Assembly (NCBI GenBank): GCA_938743325.2
Contig: OW568879.1
Coordinates: 248,001 to 312,000, forward strand
Reading direction: 5' to 3'
Origin: Pycnococcus provasolii
Taxonomy: Eukaryota > Chlorophyta > Pseudoscourfieldiophyceae > Pseudoscourfieldiales > Pycnococcaceae
Length of the DNA stretch: 64,000 bases
The notes under the pieces were generated by a model. The model did not search any database. It was not told the DNA's origin and worked only from the letters and a program-made list of their open reading frames with translations. Position numbers and translations under genes: made by a program. Positions 30,870 through 39,615 of this stretch are shown here, piece after piece. The first letter of the stretch is position 1. Every line of letters begins with the position of its first letter.

Positions 30870-30981
30870 GGTGCCCCCCCAATCAAATCAGAAGCCCTAT
30901 TTGATTTGGTTGCCCCTCCCCAATCAAATCAAAGCCGCGGCTTGATTGTTATTCAAAAAGCGTTTGATTGTTGGGGGCACC
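30870..30981. mobile_element. Possible short foldback (MITE-like) element
   Basis: The two ends are imperfect inverted repeats of about 20 bp (GGTGCCCCCCCAATCAAATC and the complement of GTTTGATTGTTGGGGGCACC). Inside, CCAATCAAATCA pairs with TATTTGATTTGG, and AATCAA/TTGATT flank a GCCGCGGC core. At 112 bp it could fold on itself over most of its length. No second copy was seen in the window and no target duplication is clear. Confidence 0.35.
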
Positions 30982-31485
30982 TCTTCCAAACCCGAGTTTG
31001 AAAGGGGTTTGAAACCTGTTTGAAACAGGGGTTTGAACTTTGAAAGGTGTAACTGAAAGGGGTTTGAAAAGACCTTTGGAAAAGGGAATCTCTTCCAAAG
31101 GAGGGGGGGCGTGAGCGGAACCTTTGGGAATCTCTTTTTCCGAACCGTCAAAACAAACCGTTGGAGACTTGAAGTCGATCTGTCAGTTCCCTGCTGGCAC
31201 CAGGTGGGAATTGAAAAAGGGGAAAAGTATCTCCCCCTACTGCAACTGCCCTAGGCGTCGAAGAAGGTGCGTGTTGTTTGTTTTTTTTGTGCTCATCCAA
31301 CGCTCTGATATCATTCTTCCTTTTTAGTGTTGTAGCTCCGCCATTCTGCCATTCTGCGAATCATTCGCCTTCATAACTTCTCAAGGGTTGACTTTATCAT
31401 ACGTGGCTTCTTCGTCGTGCGAATCTCTCTCCTGCTGAGGACTGCTGCGCTGATCAGATTGATTGACCCTTTACTGATTTTTTTC

Positions 31486-31494
31486 TATATAAAA
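31486..31494 (+). promoter_or_regulatory. TATA-like box very close to start codon
   Basis: TATATAAAA immediately before the ATGATG of the Nudix gene. If it is a true TATA box with a usual ~30-bp spacing, transcription would begin after the first ATGs and translation would use a later methionine (for example 31577). It may equally be chance AT-rich sequence. Confidence 0.25.
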
Positions 31495-31495
31495 G

Positions 31496-32536
31496 ATGAT
31501 GACTCCTCGGGGGAATCTTCCGTATCTTAAGAAGTCCGCTTCTCCTGGATCTCTCAGGTTAGCGCCTGAGAGGAGGATGTTACCACCGCGTCTTGGTGGT
31601 ACTCATAAATCGTACTCTCGCATCAGCATGTTGGACACAAAACGGAACGTCGCACAAGTCAACTACAACACGTCGGGACCAAGACCTGAAGAGTCGTCGT
31701 CGGCGTCGGCGTCGCACCACAGACGACACGCGTCTTCAGCAAACGCAACGACCTCCATGAACAACAGCCTCACCATTGGCATGCTAGTCACGCGCGACTT
31801 GCAAAAACTGAACGACATTTCCTCTCCACCGCTCGCTACCGTCGCCATGGCTGTGCCTTTCCGAACCAACGAAAACAATAGCAACAACCACGTCGAAGTT
31901 CTACTAGTCACCACGATACGCAACGCGAAGTGGACATTTCCCAAGGGATCCGTGCGCTCGCCGTCGCCGACAACCACGCTAACGCCGTTCGAAATGAGAC
32001 GACTCGAGTCGTCTGCGAGCGTGGCGGAGTGCCTCGAGGAGAGTGGCGCACTCGGTGTCACGTGGCACCCACACGACGACACTGGAAACGGAAATGAAAA
32101 CTACCAGTCTCTCGCAAGGTACACGCAACAAACAAAAAAGAAGAAAAAGAAGGCTCTGAAAGACGAGGAGCGTGACGTCGTCGTCGTGCACGGCGTGCGC
32201 ATTGGCCAGACGTTCGAGCCTGACGATCCGCGCTGGCCGGTGGACGCCGAGGGATCGCGTGGCGCAAGAATGCGCGCGTGGATTCCGCTGAACCTTGCCA
32301 TCCAGCAGGTGTTCGCGTCGCTCAGCGCCAGAGACGCGCAAATAGTGGCTGCGAACTTTCCCGAAGCGCCGGAGGTGGTTGCGGCAATAAACTCGCTGCA
32401 CCCCGAGCCACGTGTTGGCATGCCTCTTGCGCGCGCATCACGCCAGCCCGGAGTGTACGCAGCACTTCTGCAGCTGCGCCATCACTTCATGCCAGCGGCG
32501 AGCGACCAGCACGCCAATGCTTGGTTGAAGAAATAA
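31496..32536 (+). CDS. Nudix-domain protein (diphosphoinositol phosphohydrolase-like)
   Basis: 346 residues. The first ~90 are basic and Ser-rich and may be disordered or a targeting region. The Nudix domain begins near 95 (NNSLTIGMLVTR) and has the core strand ending WTFPKGS typical of DIPP-type Nudix enzymes. The Nudix box is recognisable (SVAECLEESGALG) but differs from the canonical GX5EX7REUXEEXGU: about 20 residues are inserted after the first Gly, and the Arg of REUXEE is Ala. A Lys-rich loop follows (QTKKKKKKALKDEE). Family members hydrolyse diphosphoinositol polyphosphates or nucleoside diphosphates linked to other groups. The retained EE pair suggests metal binding is possible, but activity is uncertain. 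A second ATG directly follows the first. Confidence 0.78.
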   Translation: MMTPRGNLPYLKKSASPGSLRLAPERRMLPPRLGGTHKSYSRISMLDTKRNVAQVNYNTSGPRPEESSSASASHHRRHASSANATTSMNNSLTIGMLVTRDLQKLNDISSPPLATVAMAVPFRTNENNSNNHVEVLLVTTIRNAKWTFPKGSVRSPSPTTTLTPFEMRRLESSASVAECLEESGALGVTWHPHDDTGNGNENYQSLARYTQQTKKKKKKALKDEERDVVVVHGVRIGQTFEPDDPRWPVDAEGSRGARMRAWIPLNLAIQQVFASLSARDAQIVAANFPEAPEVVAAINSLHPEPRVGMPLARASRQPGVYAALLQLRHHFMPAASDQHANAWLKK

Positions 32537-32878
32537 ATTTGTAACACTTAATTGAAATTGTAACACTAAATTGTCACACTTAGAGTAGTAAATGTGACCC
32601 TTGAGTCAACGTGATGATGCACGATTGGTGGCGATGGCGACAACAACAGCAACAACAAGTCCCAAGTGGAGCGCTCACGCCGGACGCATACGAAAAGCGG
32701 CCTGAAAGTAGCTTCGAAATCATTTGCGCCATGTACAAAAGACGCGCTGCTGAATGGCACCGCTGAAAGGGCTGAATGTGAATGGTGTGAATGGACGACC
32801 GTTGGACAAAGTAATGTGCAACATTACCAAATGAGGGATCTCAACTATATATCATTACAATCGTGATACATACATTAG
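32537..32878. other. Convergent spacer
   Basis: AT-rich 3' spacer between the Nudix gene and the J-domain gene. TGTAA occurs just after the Nudix stop and, in the opposite sense, about 20 bp after the J-domain stop, consistent with polyadenylation signals. No gene seen. Confidence 0.45.
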
Positions 32879-35800
32879 TTACTTCACAGCGCGCTCCACC
32901 GCGACAGTCGCCAGTTCCTTGTCCATAATGGCGTCGTAACGAGCACGCTTCTTGACGTCGCGCAGAAGCCCGTACGCCTGTTGCACAAGCTGAAGTCTAT
33001 CTCCATTTCGAATATCCGGATTCTTGTCCGGGTGGGCGAGAAACAAAGCCTTTTGGTACGCACTTCTCACGTCATCTTGACCGCACCACCTCTCCGTGAT
33101 GCCGAGAACGTCGTAAGCCGACTCCTTCGAATTCGTTGGCCAATCATTGGAATTGATTGCGCCAGATTCCGACGCCAATGCGCTTTCCAAGGGTATGCCC
33201 TGCCTCGTGAGACGCCACCGACGTAGCACACCGCAGACGACAGCTACCTTAGCAGATTGCGACGACGAATCGCGCGCAACCTGACGCGCGCTGAGCGCTG
33301 CAGCCTGGACGATCGTCGTCGCTCTCTCGCTCTCAGCTTGAGCCGCTCGAGCGGTAACGTCTCTGGTAACGTCTCTCGTCGCATAATTTTCTTCTTGCCT
33401 CTGTCTAGCCGCATGCAGGAGCTGCAGCTGACGCTCCGCCACCGCGCTATCCAAAAGACCTCGCACGCTTGCCTCGGCACGCTGATTCCAATCGCGTTCA
33501 GCCTTGCGTGCGTTGCTGCTGGCACGCTTCATAGAGGTCAAGTGTTTAATCGCGTGGGTAGATTTGGACTTCTCATCTGCCAGGTCAGAACGGCCCCTCG
33601 ATTTAGATTTGTCTCGATCGACGCGTGACACGACTGACGGATGCGCGCCGAGGCAATTGGCTGCCCAAATGGTCATGAATGGCGCAGCACCCGTGGCTGG
33701 AGCCTTCGACGCATCTTCGGGCAGATCGCACGACACCAGCTCGATCGTCGCGTGGTTGGTCTCAAGAGCGCGAAGAATGGCATCATCGAAGCAAAGATTC
33801 TCACTCACCTCATTTCTCCAGGGACCCCATCGACCATGAAAGCTTCTCAGCGACCCCACGGTGTCCGGGGTGACGCCACTTGCGGAGCCATGCTTGCCTT
33901 GCACAGGCCCGTTTTGGCGAAGTTGCAAGTCACGCTCGTAGAAATCTGGTGCACGTCGCTGCGCCTCCCTTTCCCTGAGCGCGTTCAGATCTAAATTGAG
34001 TGCTTTAGCTGCTACTACCACCGACGAATGGGCACGATTTGGATCCGCCAAGGGATTTGGTGGCGGGTACCACCTTTTTGTTTTGTTTGACCAATCTCGG
34101 GCCGCTTTTTCCTGCCCCGCGGTCAAGGAGAAGTGAGTAGAATCAGCAGCAGGATCATCAGTAGCACCGCCACCAGCAGCAGGAGGAGGTAGTGATTGAG
34201 GATGTGACAGTCCTGCATCATCATCATCATGCTGCTGCAGCAGCTGCTGCTGCTCGGGAGCCGAAAATGTCGCTCGCACCTCGGGTGGAGACACATCGTC
34301 AGAGACGGGTGGCCGGTCAGATGCCGCCGCCGTCGGTGGAGTCTCCGGCGCATCGTCATGCTCGCAAGCTGGCTCGGCGGGAGCTGTTGAAGCTGGATAT
34401 GCCATCATCTCCGGTGGCACATTCACTAAAAATGCCGCAAGAGTTGCCGAGATTGGTTTTAGCGTATTCTGCGGCGCCGTCTGCGCTGGTAATTCAGTTG
34501 GCAAAGCAGGTTCAGATGGAGCTGATGCTGGTGCTGGTGCTGGTGCTGGTGCTGGTGCTGGTGCTGGTACTGGTGGCGGCGGTGGTGTATCTTCGGATGG
34601 CGAGTCCTCTGGTGGTGGCGGTGGTGGCGGTGGCGGCGGCGGCGGTGGTGGTGCTGGTGGTGGTGCTGGTGGTGGTGCTGGTGGCGGCCGTGGTGTATCT
34701 TCGGGTGGTGTATCTTCTTCTGCTGCTTCTGATGGTGGTGGTGATGCTGTATCTTCGGGTGATGGGTCTTCAGGACGCCACACGAAGAGTTTTGGGCGTG
34801 GACGCGACGGCTGTTTCTCAGCTTGCGTCTCTCCATCCAAGTGCTGCTGCTGCTCTTGCTGCTGCTGCGACTGTGGTGGTGGTTGTGTGACTGGCGGGGC
34901 AGAAGCTGATTCGGCAGCTGGTGTTGGAGCTTGTGCCAGCGCTGATGATGGCATCTGCCTCATTCTTTTTCCCTCCTGAACTTTGCTCTGGACATTGCTT
35001 GGAGGTGCCGCCGAATTCTGCTGCACCGACGGCGGTTGCGATGGCTGTGTCTGTTGCTTTCGTTTCATTCTTTGCTTGTGAGACAAAGCTTTCTCTGGCG
35101 CCATTCGCCGTTCGAGGTCTACCTGCCGCTGCTGCTGCTGCGACTGTGGTGGTGGTTGTGTGACTGGCGGGGCAGAAGCTGATTTGGCAGCTGGTGTTGG
35201 AGCTTGTGCCAGTGCTGATGATGACATCTGCCTCATTCTTTTTCCCTCCTGAACATTGCTCTGGACATTGCTTGGAGGTGCCGAATTCTGCTGCACCGAC
35301 GGCGGTTGCGATGGCTGTGTCTGTTGCTTTCGTTTCTTGCTAACTCCCTCTGGCGTCATTCGCCGCTCGAGGTCTGCGGCAGAGGGCTGAGCTGGCATGT
35401 GCGGCGCAGCACCCTGCCGTGGCGTTCTCGCATTTAGTGTCGATGACGGCCGGTCGTACTGCTCCTTCCCTCGTCTCTGATCTGGCGGTGGTGGGTGACA
35501 TTCGCGTGGCTGTGGTGGTATCGGCACGCGCGTACGCGCGACGCTACCGGCGGGTTGCGCTGCTCCACACTTGCCGCAAATGTAGCGAGTCCCGAAGTTG
35601 TAGTATTTGCAACCAGGCTTCTCGCAGTACCAGTCACCGGGTTGCACAGGTCGTTGAGGTTTCACGCGCGCACCGGCACCGTCGGTGGGACGCCTGGGTG
35701 CGTTCTTGCGTGCCGCTCCGCACTTGAAGCAGTTTGTGCGTTTCTTGAAGTTGGGAAATTTGCAGACAGGGTTCTCGCAGTACCAGTCACCACCTGGCAA

Positions 35801-36580
35801 AGGTCGTGCCGCTCCGCACTTGAAGCAGTCTGTGCGATTAGAGCGGTTGGAAGATTTGCAGTCAGGCTTCTCGCAGAACCAGTCGTCGGGTTGCAAAGGG
35901 CGTGCCGCTCCGCACTTCAAGCAAACGTCGCGATTTTTGCGATTGGGAAATTTGCAGTCAGGCTTCTCGCAGAACCAGTCGTCAGGTTGCACATTCGCAC
36001 CGGCACCTTCGGCGGGAGCAGGAGCGTTCTTGCGTGCCGCTCCGCACCTGTAGCACTCGGTTTTTGTAGCGAAGTTGTGACTGTTGCATCCACGCTCCTC
36101 GCAGAACCAGTCACCAGGTTTCACTTCGTAGGCAAGCAATCTGTCGCAGGGTTGCACAGGAGGATTGCTTTCGAATCGCGTTAGCTTTGCCGGCACTTCG
36201 TGTCGCACTGGCGGCGCAAGCTTGGGCGTGGACGCTGTGGTCGGCACACCGTATCGCGCCGACGCCGCTAGGTCGACGGCGTCCTTCACGCGCGCCGTCA
36301 CACCGCGCTGGCGTGGTTTGACTGACGGTTTGAGATGTGCGGAACCAGCACCAGCACCTGCATTTGCTGATGCCGATGCCGATGCCGCGACTGATGAGTT
36401 GGATGTTTTTGTGACAGGAACACCGAGTGCACGCATTGCTGCGACTGGTGTTTTTGTAGCGGAGAGGGGAAACACATACAAACATTGACGGCATTGCAAA
36501 GATCCTTTGGAGGCACTGTCAGACTCCTCCTCCACTGCGGATAGCGTACCATACGCGCCACACTTCTCGCAGAACACCAT
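32879..36580 (-). CDS. J-domain protein with five RanBP2 zinc fingers
   Basis: 1233 residues, intronless. Residues 1-35 hold a CxxC...CxxC ribbon (CEKCG, CRQC). Five RanBP2-type fingers lie at about 156-183, 200-226, 231-258, 264-291 and 315-342, each W-[FY]-C-x4-C-x(10)-C-x2-C with the family NF or PN pair; such fingers bind single-stranded RNA or ubiquitin. The middle (about 380-800) is Pro/Gln/Ala-rich, with a ~91-residue tandem duplication and long proline runs. Near residue 950 is a short region (PFMTIWAANCLG) that faintly recalls a PAS core. The C-terminus (~1150-1215) is a J-domain with HPDKN, which would recruit an Hsp70. The combination suggests an RNA- or condensate-linked Hsp70 co-chaperone. 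A telomere-like tract lies about 100-210 bp upstream. Confidence 0.85.
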   Translation of the reverse strand: MVFCEKCGAYGTLSAVEEESDSASKGSLQCRQCLYVFPLSATKTPVAAMRALGVPVTKTSNSSVAASASASANAGAGAGSAHLKPSVKPRQRGVTARVKDAVDLAASARYGVPTTASTPKLAPPVRHEVPAKLTRFESNPPVQPCDRLLAYEVKPGDWFCEERGCNSHNFATKTECYRCGAARKNAPAPAEGAGANVQPDDWFCEKPDCKFPNRKNRDVCLKCGAARPLQPDDWFCEKPDCKSSNRSNRTDCFKCGAARPLPGGDWYCENPVCKFPNFKKRTNCFKCGAARKNAPRRPTDGAGARVKPQRPVQPGDWYCEKPGCKYYNFGTRYICGKCGAAQPAGSVARTRVPIPPQPRECHPPPPDQRRGKEQYDRPSSTLNARTPRQGAAPHMPAQPSAADLERRMTPEGVSKKRKQQTQPSQPPSVQQNSAPPSNVQSNVQEGKRMRQMSSSALAQAPTPAAKSASAPPVTQPPPQSQQQQRQVDLERRMAPEKALSHKQRMKRKQQTQPSQPPSVQQNSAAPPSNVQSKVQEGKRMRQMPSSALAQAPTPAAESASAPPVTQPPPQSQQQQEQQQHLDGETQAEKQPSRPRPKLFVWRPEDPSPEDTASPPPSEAAEEDTPPEDTPRPPPAPPPAPPPAPPPPPPPPPPPPPPEDSPSEDTPPPPPVPAPAPAPAPAPAPASAPSEPALPTELPAQTAPQNTLKPISATLAAFLVNVPPEMMAYPASTAPAEPACEHDDAPETPPTAAASDRPPVSDDVSPPEVRATFSAPEQQQLLQQHDDDDAGLSHPQSLPPPAAGGGATDDPAADSTHFSLTAGQEKAARDWSNKTKRWYPPPNPLADPNRAHSSVVVAAKALNLDLNALREREAQRRAPDFYERDLQLRQNGPVQGKHGSASGVTPDTVGSLRSFHGRWGPWRNEVSENLCFDDAILRALETNHATIELVSCDLPEDASKAPATGAAPFMTIWAANCLGAHPSVVSRVDRDKSKSRGRSDLADEKSKSTHAIKHLTSMKRASSNARKAERDWNQRAEASVRGLLDSAVAERQLQLLHAARQRQEENYATRDVTRDVTARAAQAESERATTIVQAAALSARQVARDSSSQSAKVAVVCGVLRRWRLTRQGIPLESALASESGAINSNDWPTNSKESAYDVLGITERWCGQDDVRSAYQKALFLAHPDKNPDIRNGDRLQLVQQAYGLLRDVKKRARYDAIMDKELATVAVERAVK
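34858..35403. repeat. 273-bp tandem duplication inside the J-domain gene
   Basis: The segment starting near 34868 is repeated with an offset of 273 bp (CGACTGTGGTGGTGGTTGTG at 34868 and at 35141). 273 is 91 codons, so the frame is kept. The copies differ by small in-frame indels and a few substitutions, so the duplication is not brand new. Confidence 0.85.
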
Positions 36581-36959
36581 TACTAGATGAAGAATGAACG
36601 ATGAAGACTCGGAGGTGAGAGAGACTTGTACAAAGCAAAGCAGGCCTGCTTTCTCTCTGGAGCCACCTAGGGGATACCAGCCCTAATAACCCTCAGCCCT
36701 AACCCTACCTTCCTAACCCCTACCTTCCTAACCCCTAACCCGATTCCTTCCTAACCCCTAACTCTTAACCCCTAACTCTTAACCCCGAACCTGCGTCCTG
36801 GGTCGTCCCGTTCCCTTTTTGACTTTTTCACTTCACATGCTTGCGCGAACAGGCCAACCAAACCCTCGCCGACGCCCATTCTGTCATTTCACATACTTTG
36901 CTTTCGCGCCCATCCACCTAGGACGATTTCTTAAGAGTGCTACTTGTCATACGCACAAC
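36581..36959. promoter_or_regulatory. Divergent promoter with telomere-like tract
   Basis: Separates the J-domain gene (minus) from the ceramide synthase (plus). The core is a degenerate telomere-like tract at 36682-36791 (CCCTAACCCTACC, CCTAACCCCTAACCC). CCACCTAGG also occurs here twice (about 36663 and 36914). Confidence 0.5.
36682..36791. repeat. Telomere-like degenerate tract
   Basis: Repeated CCTAACCCCTAAC and CCCTAACCCTACC motifs over about 110 bp, 102 bp from the J-domain start on one side and about 170 bp from the ceramide synthase start on the other. Confidence 0.85.
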
Positions 36960-38063
36960 ATGTTTGACTTCACTCTCACTATTGTGAGTGCGTCTCTTGG
37001 GTCTTTCCTGTGGAGTCTGAAGCGTGCTTCCTTTGTGGTTTTCATGAACAAGGCGCCACCTCCATTCATGGGCGGGAAAATCTACAAGGTGGCAACGGGG
37101 TACTTTAACAAAAATCCACGTGGCGACGCTCTGGGTTCTTTGGCTAAGGGAGACGTCTCTTTATTTCTTGTCGCTACCATGACGATGTTTGTGCTCTCGC
37201 GTCTCCTGCAAGCGTCGCTCTTCCCGCTCATCGGATCAGTGCTCGGTGTCAACAAGGGACGAACAGGCGCGAAACGACTCGAAAAGTTCAGCATGAGCCT
37301 GCGTGAACTCACGTACTACGTCATCAGCCTAGGGAGCATGTCGCGACTACTGCCGCAAGCCATGCCGTACATGACCGCGTCGTCGAAGTCGTGGCTCCCA
37401 GCGCCGTTCGGAAACGTCGACCTGCTCTGGAAAGAGGGGCGACTCACGGAAGTGAACGACGAATTCAAACTGGTGTACGTCGTCGCCTTAGCGTGGTACA
37501 GTGCAGGGCTCATTCAGCACATGATGGACCCGAAGAAAAAAGACTTCTGGGAAATGGCGCTGCACCACATTGTCACAATCTTGCTGTTGGGCATGAGCTA
37601 CATGGAAGGACACATGCGCGTCGGCGCGATTGTCATGGTGCTGCACGACGCGAGCGACCCGTTCCTCGCACTTGCCAAGCTGACAAATTACTGCAAGCAG
37701 GCCCGGCAACGCGGCAGCTTGTCACGCGGCGTGTTTGACGCGCTCGCAAACGTCTTCTTCGTCGGATTCGCCTTGACGTTCGCGTACACGCGCCTGTACC
37801 TTTACCCTCAGGTCATTTACTCCGCACATTACCGTGGACCTGGCCACTTCTTCAGCCGCAACCACAACGCGGTGGAGAACTCGCTCGTGTATCTGCTAAC
37901 GTCGCTCTTGCCGATTCACTGCTTCTGGTTTGTGCTAATTCTCGGCGTCGTGAAGAAGGCTCTCGCTTCCAACATCGACGACGCACGCAGCGACGACGAC
38001 GAGGAGGATGGCCAGGAGGACGGAAGCAAAGCAAGCAAGAAGGAGAGGAAGAAGAAGGCTTGA
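36960..38063 (+). CDS. Ceramide synthase (LAG1/TLC domain)
   Basis: 367 residues from the ATG at 36960 (an upstream in-frame ATG at 36837 would add 41 residues). A multi-pass membrane protein with the Lag1p signature at about residues 200-245: ALHHIVTILLLGMSY, then GHMRVGAIVMVLHDASDPFL, including the HH pair and the HD needed in the active site. Hydrophobic segments flank it on both sides, and the C-terminus is acidic then Lys-rich (KASKKERKKKA), typical of ER-resident TLC proteins. Ceramide synthases N-acylate sphingoid bases with acyl-CoA at the ER membrane. The other TLC families lack this exact motif, so the call is firm. Same orientation and 242 bp upstream of the TPM gene, but without sign of linked function. 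Confidence 0.92.
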   Translation: MFDFTLTIVSASLGSFLWSLKRASFVVFMNKAPPPFMGGKIYKVATGYFNKNPRGDALGSLAKGDVSLFLVATMTMFVLSRLLQASLFPLIGSVLGVNKGRTGAKRLEKFSMSLRELTYYVISLGSMSRLLPQAMPYMTASSKSWLPAPFGNVDLLWKEGRLTEVNDEFKLVYVVALAWYSAGLIQHMMDPKKKDFWEMALHHIVTILLLGMSYMEGHMRVGAIVMVLHDASDPFLALAKLTNYCKQARQRGSLSRGVFDALANVFFVGFALTFAYTRLYLYPQVIYSAHYRGPGHFFSRNHNAVENSLVYLLTSLLPIHCFWFVLILGVVKKALASNIDDARSDDDEEDGQEDGSKASKKERKKKA

Positions 38064-38305
38064 ATGATACTAAACTGATTTGATTATGCGCGTAGATACA
38101 ACTTATACAAACTTTCTTTTTTTGAAGTGAAAATGAAAAAGAATATTCTTAACCTTATCTTTTCGTATCCCTAAAATCTAGTTCCCGCGTTCTCTCAACC
38201 TCTAATATTTTAGGGAAGATATTTTTCTGTCAGCTTCGTTTTTTCCAGGTGTTTTTTCCCTGAAGTTGTTTTTCGCCGCGCCATCAGTGCCGTTCATCGT
38301 CATCC
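38064..38305. other. Short tandem-gene spacer
   Basis: AT-rich 242 bp between the ceramide synthase and the TPM protein; presumably 3' UTR plus promoter. Nothing specific recognised. Confidence 0.4.
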
Positions 38306-39451
38306 ATGTCGTGCTCCACCGTTAAGCTTGCTCGTGCTCGTGTGCTGGCAGTGCATCCTGCCGGCCGTCCTGCCGTTTCTGTTACCGGTGGTGGTGTTGG
38401 TCTCCCTCGCCTTGCCCTTGCTTCTTATTCGAAGCTCCTTGGTAAGGCTTCTTGTAGAAGCTCGCCAACTGAAGATTCCTTGAAGTGGGAAGCCTCGTCG
38501 TCACCACCTCCTGTCACTCCTTCTCTAAAGAACTTTGTCGCGTCGTGTTTGCTGACTTCGGCGATCTTCCTTGGAGGCGACGACGCAGCTCACAGTGCTG
38601 TCGAAGAGCCTGACATGCAAGAGCCTGCTACTGTTCTTGAACAACCAACGGCGGCCGTTATGATGACGACGGCTTCGTCCAACCCGCCGGTCGACGTCGT
38701 CGTCGACCGCGCTCACATCCTGTCAATGCGTGAGGTGAATCAACTGACAACGTCGATCCGCGAGTTTGCGGAATTGTCCACAAGCAACGGCGACAACTTT
38801 GAAGTGCGCGTGCTAACGCAGGAAGCTCCACTAACAAATGAGGAGAGCGACGACCTCAAGCAAGCCTGGCAAGTGACAGATAACACAGTCATCGTCGTCG
38901 CAGACGTGCGCAACCCCAATCTACTTCGCTTCTTGAAAGGGGATGCAATTTCACGCCTCACGCTTCAAGAGGCTGAGTCGGGTCTCTGGGGAGCACGAAA
39001 ACGCCTGCCTCGGCAGTGGTGGACCGAACTCCAGAGCCGCTACGGGAACACGTACTTCGTCGAAGAAAATGGACGTGGCCCCGCCGTGCAGAGTGCCGTC
39101 GACGCTATCGCCGAGTGCTTGGGCAAGCCGTCTGGGTGCTCAGCGGTACCTGGAGTGACGGAGACGCAACTTAAAGGCAACCAGCTTGTCGTTGCGTTCT
39201 CCGGTCTCGTCATCGGCGTCGTCACAAGCAAGCGCATCGACCCGGGAACTGGCCTGCCCATCTGGATACGTATGATGCCATTTTGGACGCCGTTTTTCCT
39301 TTACGGCTTCGCGCCAATTCTCAACCGCACGCAGTCCATCTTGAGCCCCGAGCTTGGCACCATCGCGCTATCTTTTATAGCGACTGCCGTCTCCTCGCGT
39401 CTTTTGCTGGATAATCTTGTCGTCAACGAGCCAACAACCAAGGAGGACTGA
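38306..39451 (+). CDS. Thylakoid TPM-domain protein (TLP18.3-like)
   Basis: 381 residues. The first ~65 are Ser/Ala/Arg/Val-rich as in a plastid transit peptide; a second hydrophobic stretch (FVASCLLTSAIFLGG) ending in AHSA resembles a thylakoid-lumen signal with a cleavage site, so the leader is bipartite. Residues ~130-285 form a TPM domain (VVDRAHILSMREVNQLTTSI, NTVIVVADVRNP, a conserved late Cys pair). The C-terminus has one or two hydrophobic helices (VVAFSGLVIGVV and LSFIATAV). Plant TPM proteins act in photosystem II repair and have been linked to acid phosphatase activity; others help assemble PSII or cytochrome complexes. This gene is the main evidence for a plastid with thylakoids. 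Confidence 0.82.
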   Translation: MSCSTVKLARARVLAVHPAGRPAVSVTGGGVGLPRLALASYSKLLGKASCRSSPTEDSLKWEASSSPPPVTPSLKNFVASCLLTSAIFLGGDDAAHSAVEEPDMQEPATVLEQPTAAVMMTTASSNPPVDVVVDRAHILSMREVNQLTTSIREFAELSTSNGDNFEVRVLTQEAPLTNEESDDLKQAWQVTDNTVIVVADVRNPNLLRFLKGDAISRLTLQEAESGLWGARKRLPRQWWTELQSRYGNTYFVEENGRGPAVQSAVDAIAECLGKPSGCSAVPGVTETQLKGNQLVVAFSGLVIGVVTSKRIDPGTGLPIWIRMMPFWTPFFLYGFAPILNRTQSILSPELGTIALSFIATAVSSRLLLDNLVVNEPTTKED

Positions 39452-39615
39452 ACTGAGCTGACTCGTCTTCTCTCTTGGTATTTAAACCAACCTTGTGCAT
39501 TTGTAGAATATTGAGACGAAAGTGTCCTTACATATAAGAAAACTCCCTTTATGATTTTAAAAAAGAAACCTACCTACCAAACACACGCACCCTACCCCAC
39601 GTCACGCGTCTAAAT

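Larger units (their letters stand above)
30366..31495. other. Intergenic region with foldback-like repeat
   Basis: Divergent spacer. Beyond the foldback element (30870-30981) it contains repeated GTTTGAAA motifs (about 30988-31075) and GGCGGCGATGAGGC repeats near 30570-30630. No gene supported. Confidence 0.5.

Noticed and set aside
35000-36580. PAS domain in the J-domain protein
   Set aside because: Only a short stretch (PFMTIWAANCLG, encoded near 33650-33700) resembles a PAS core; there is not enough of the fold to annotate it.
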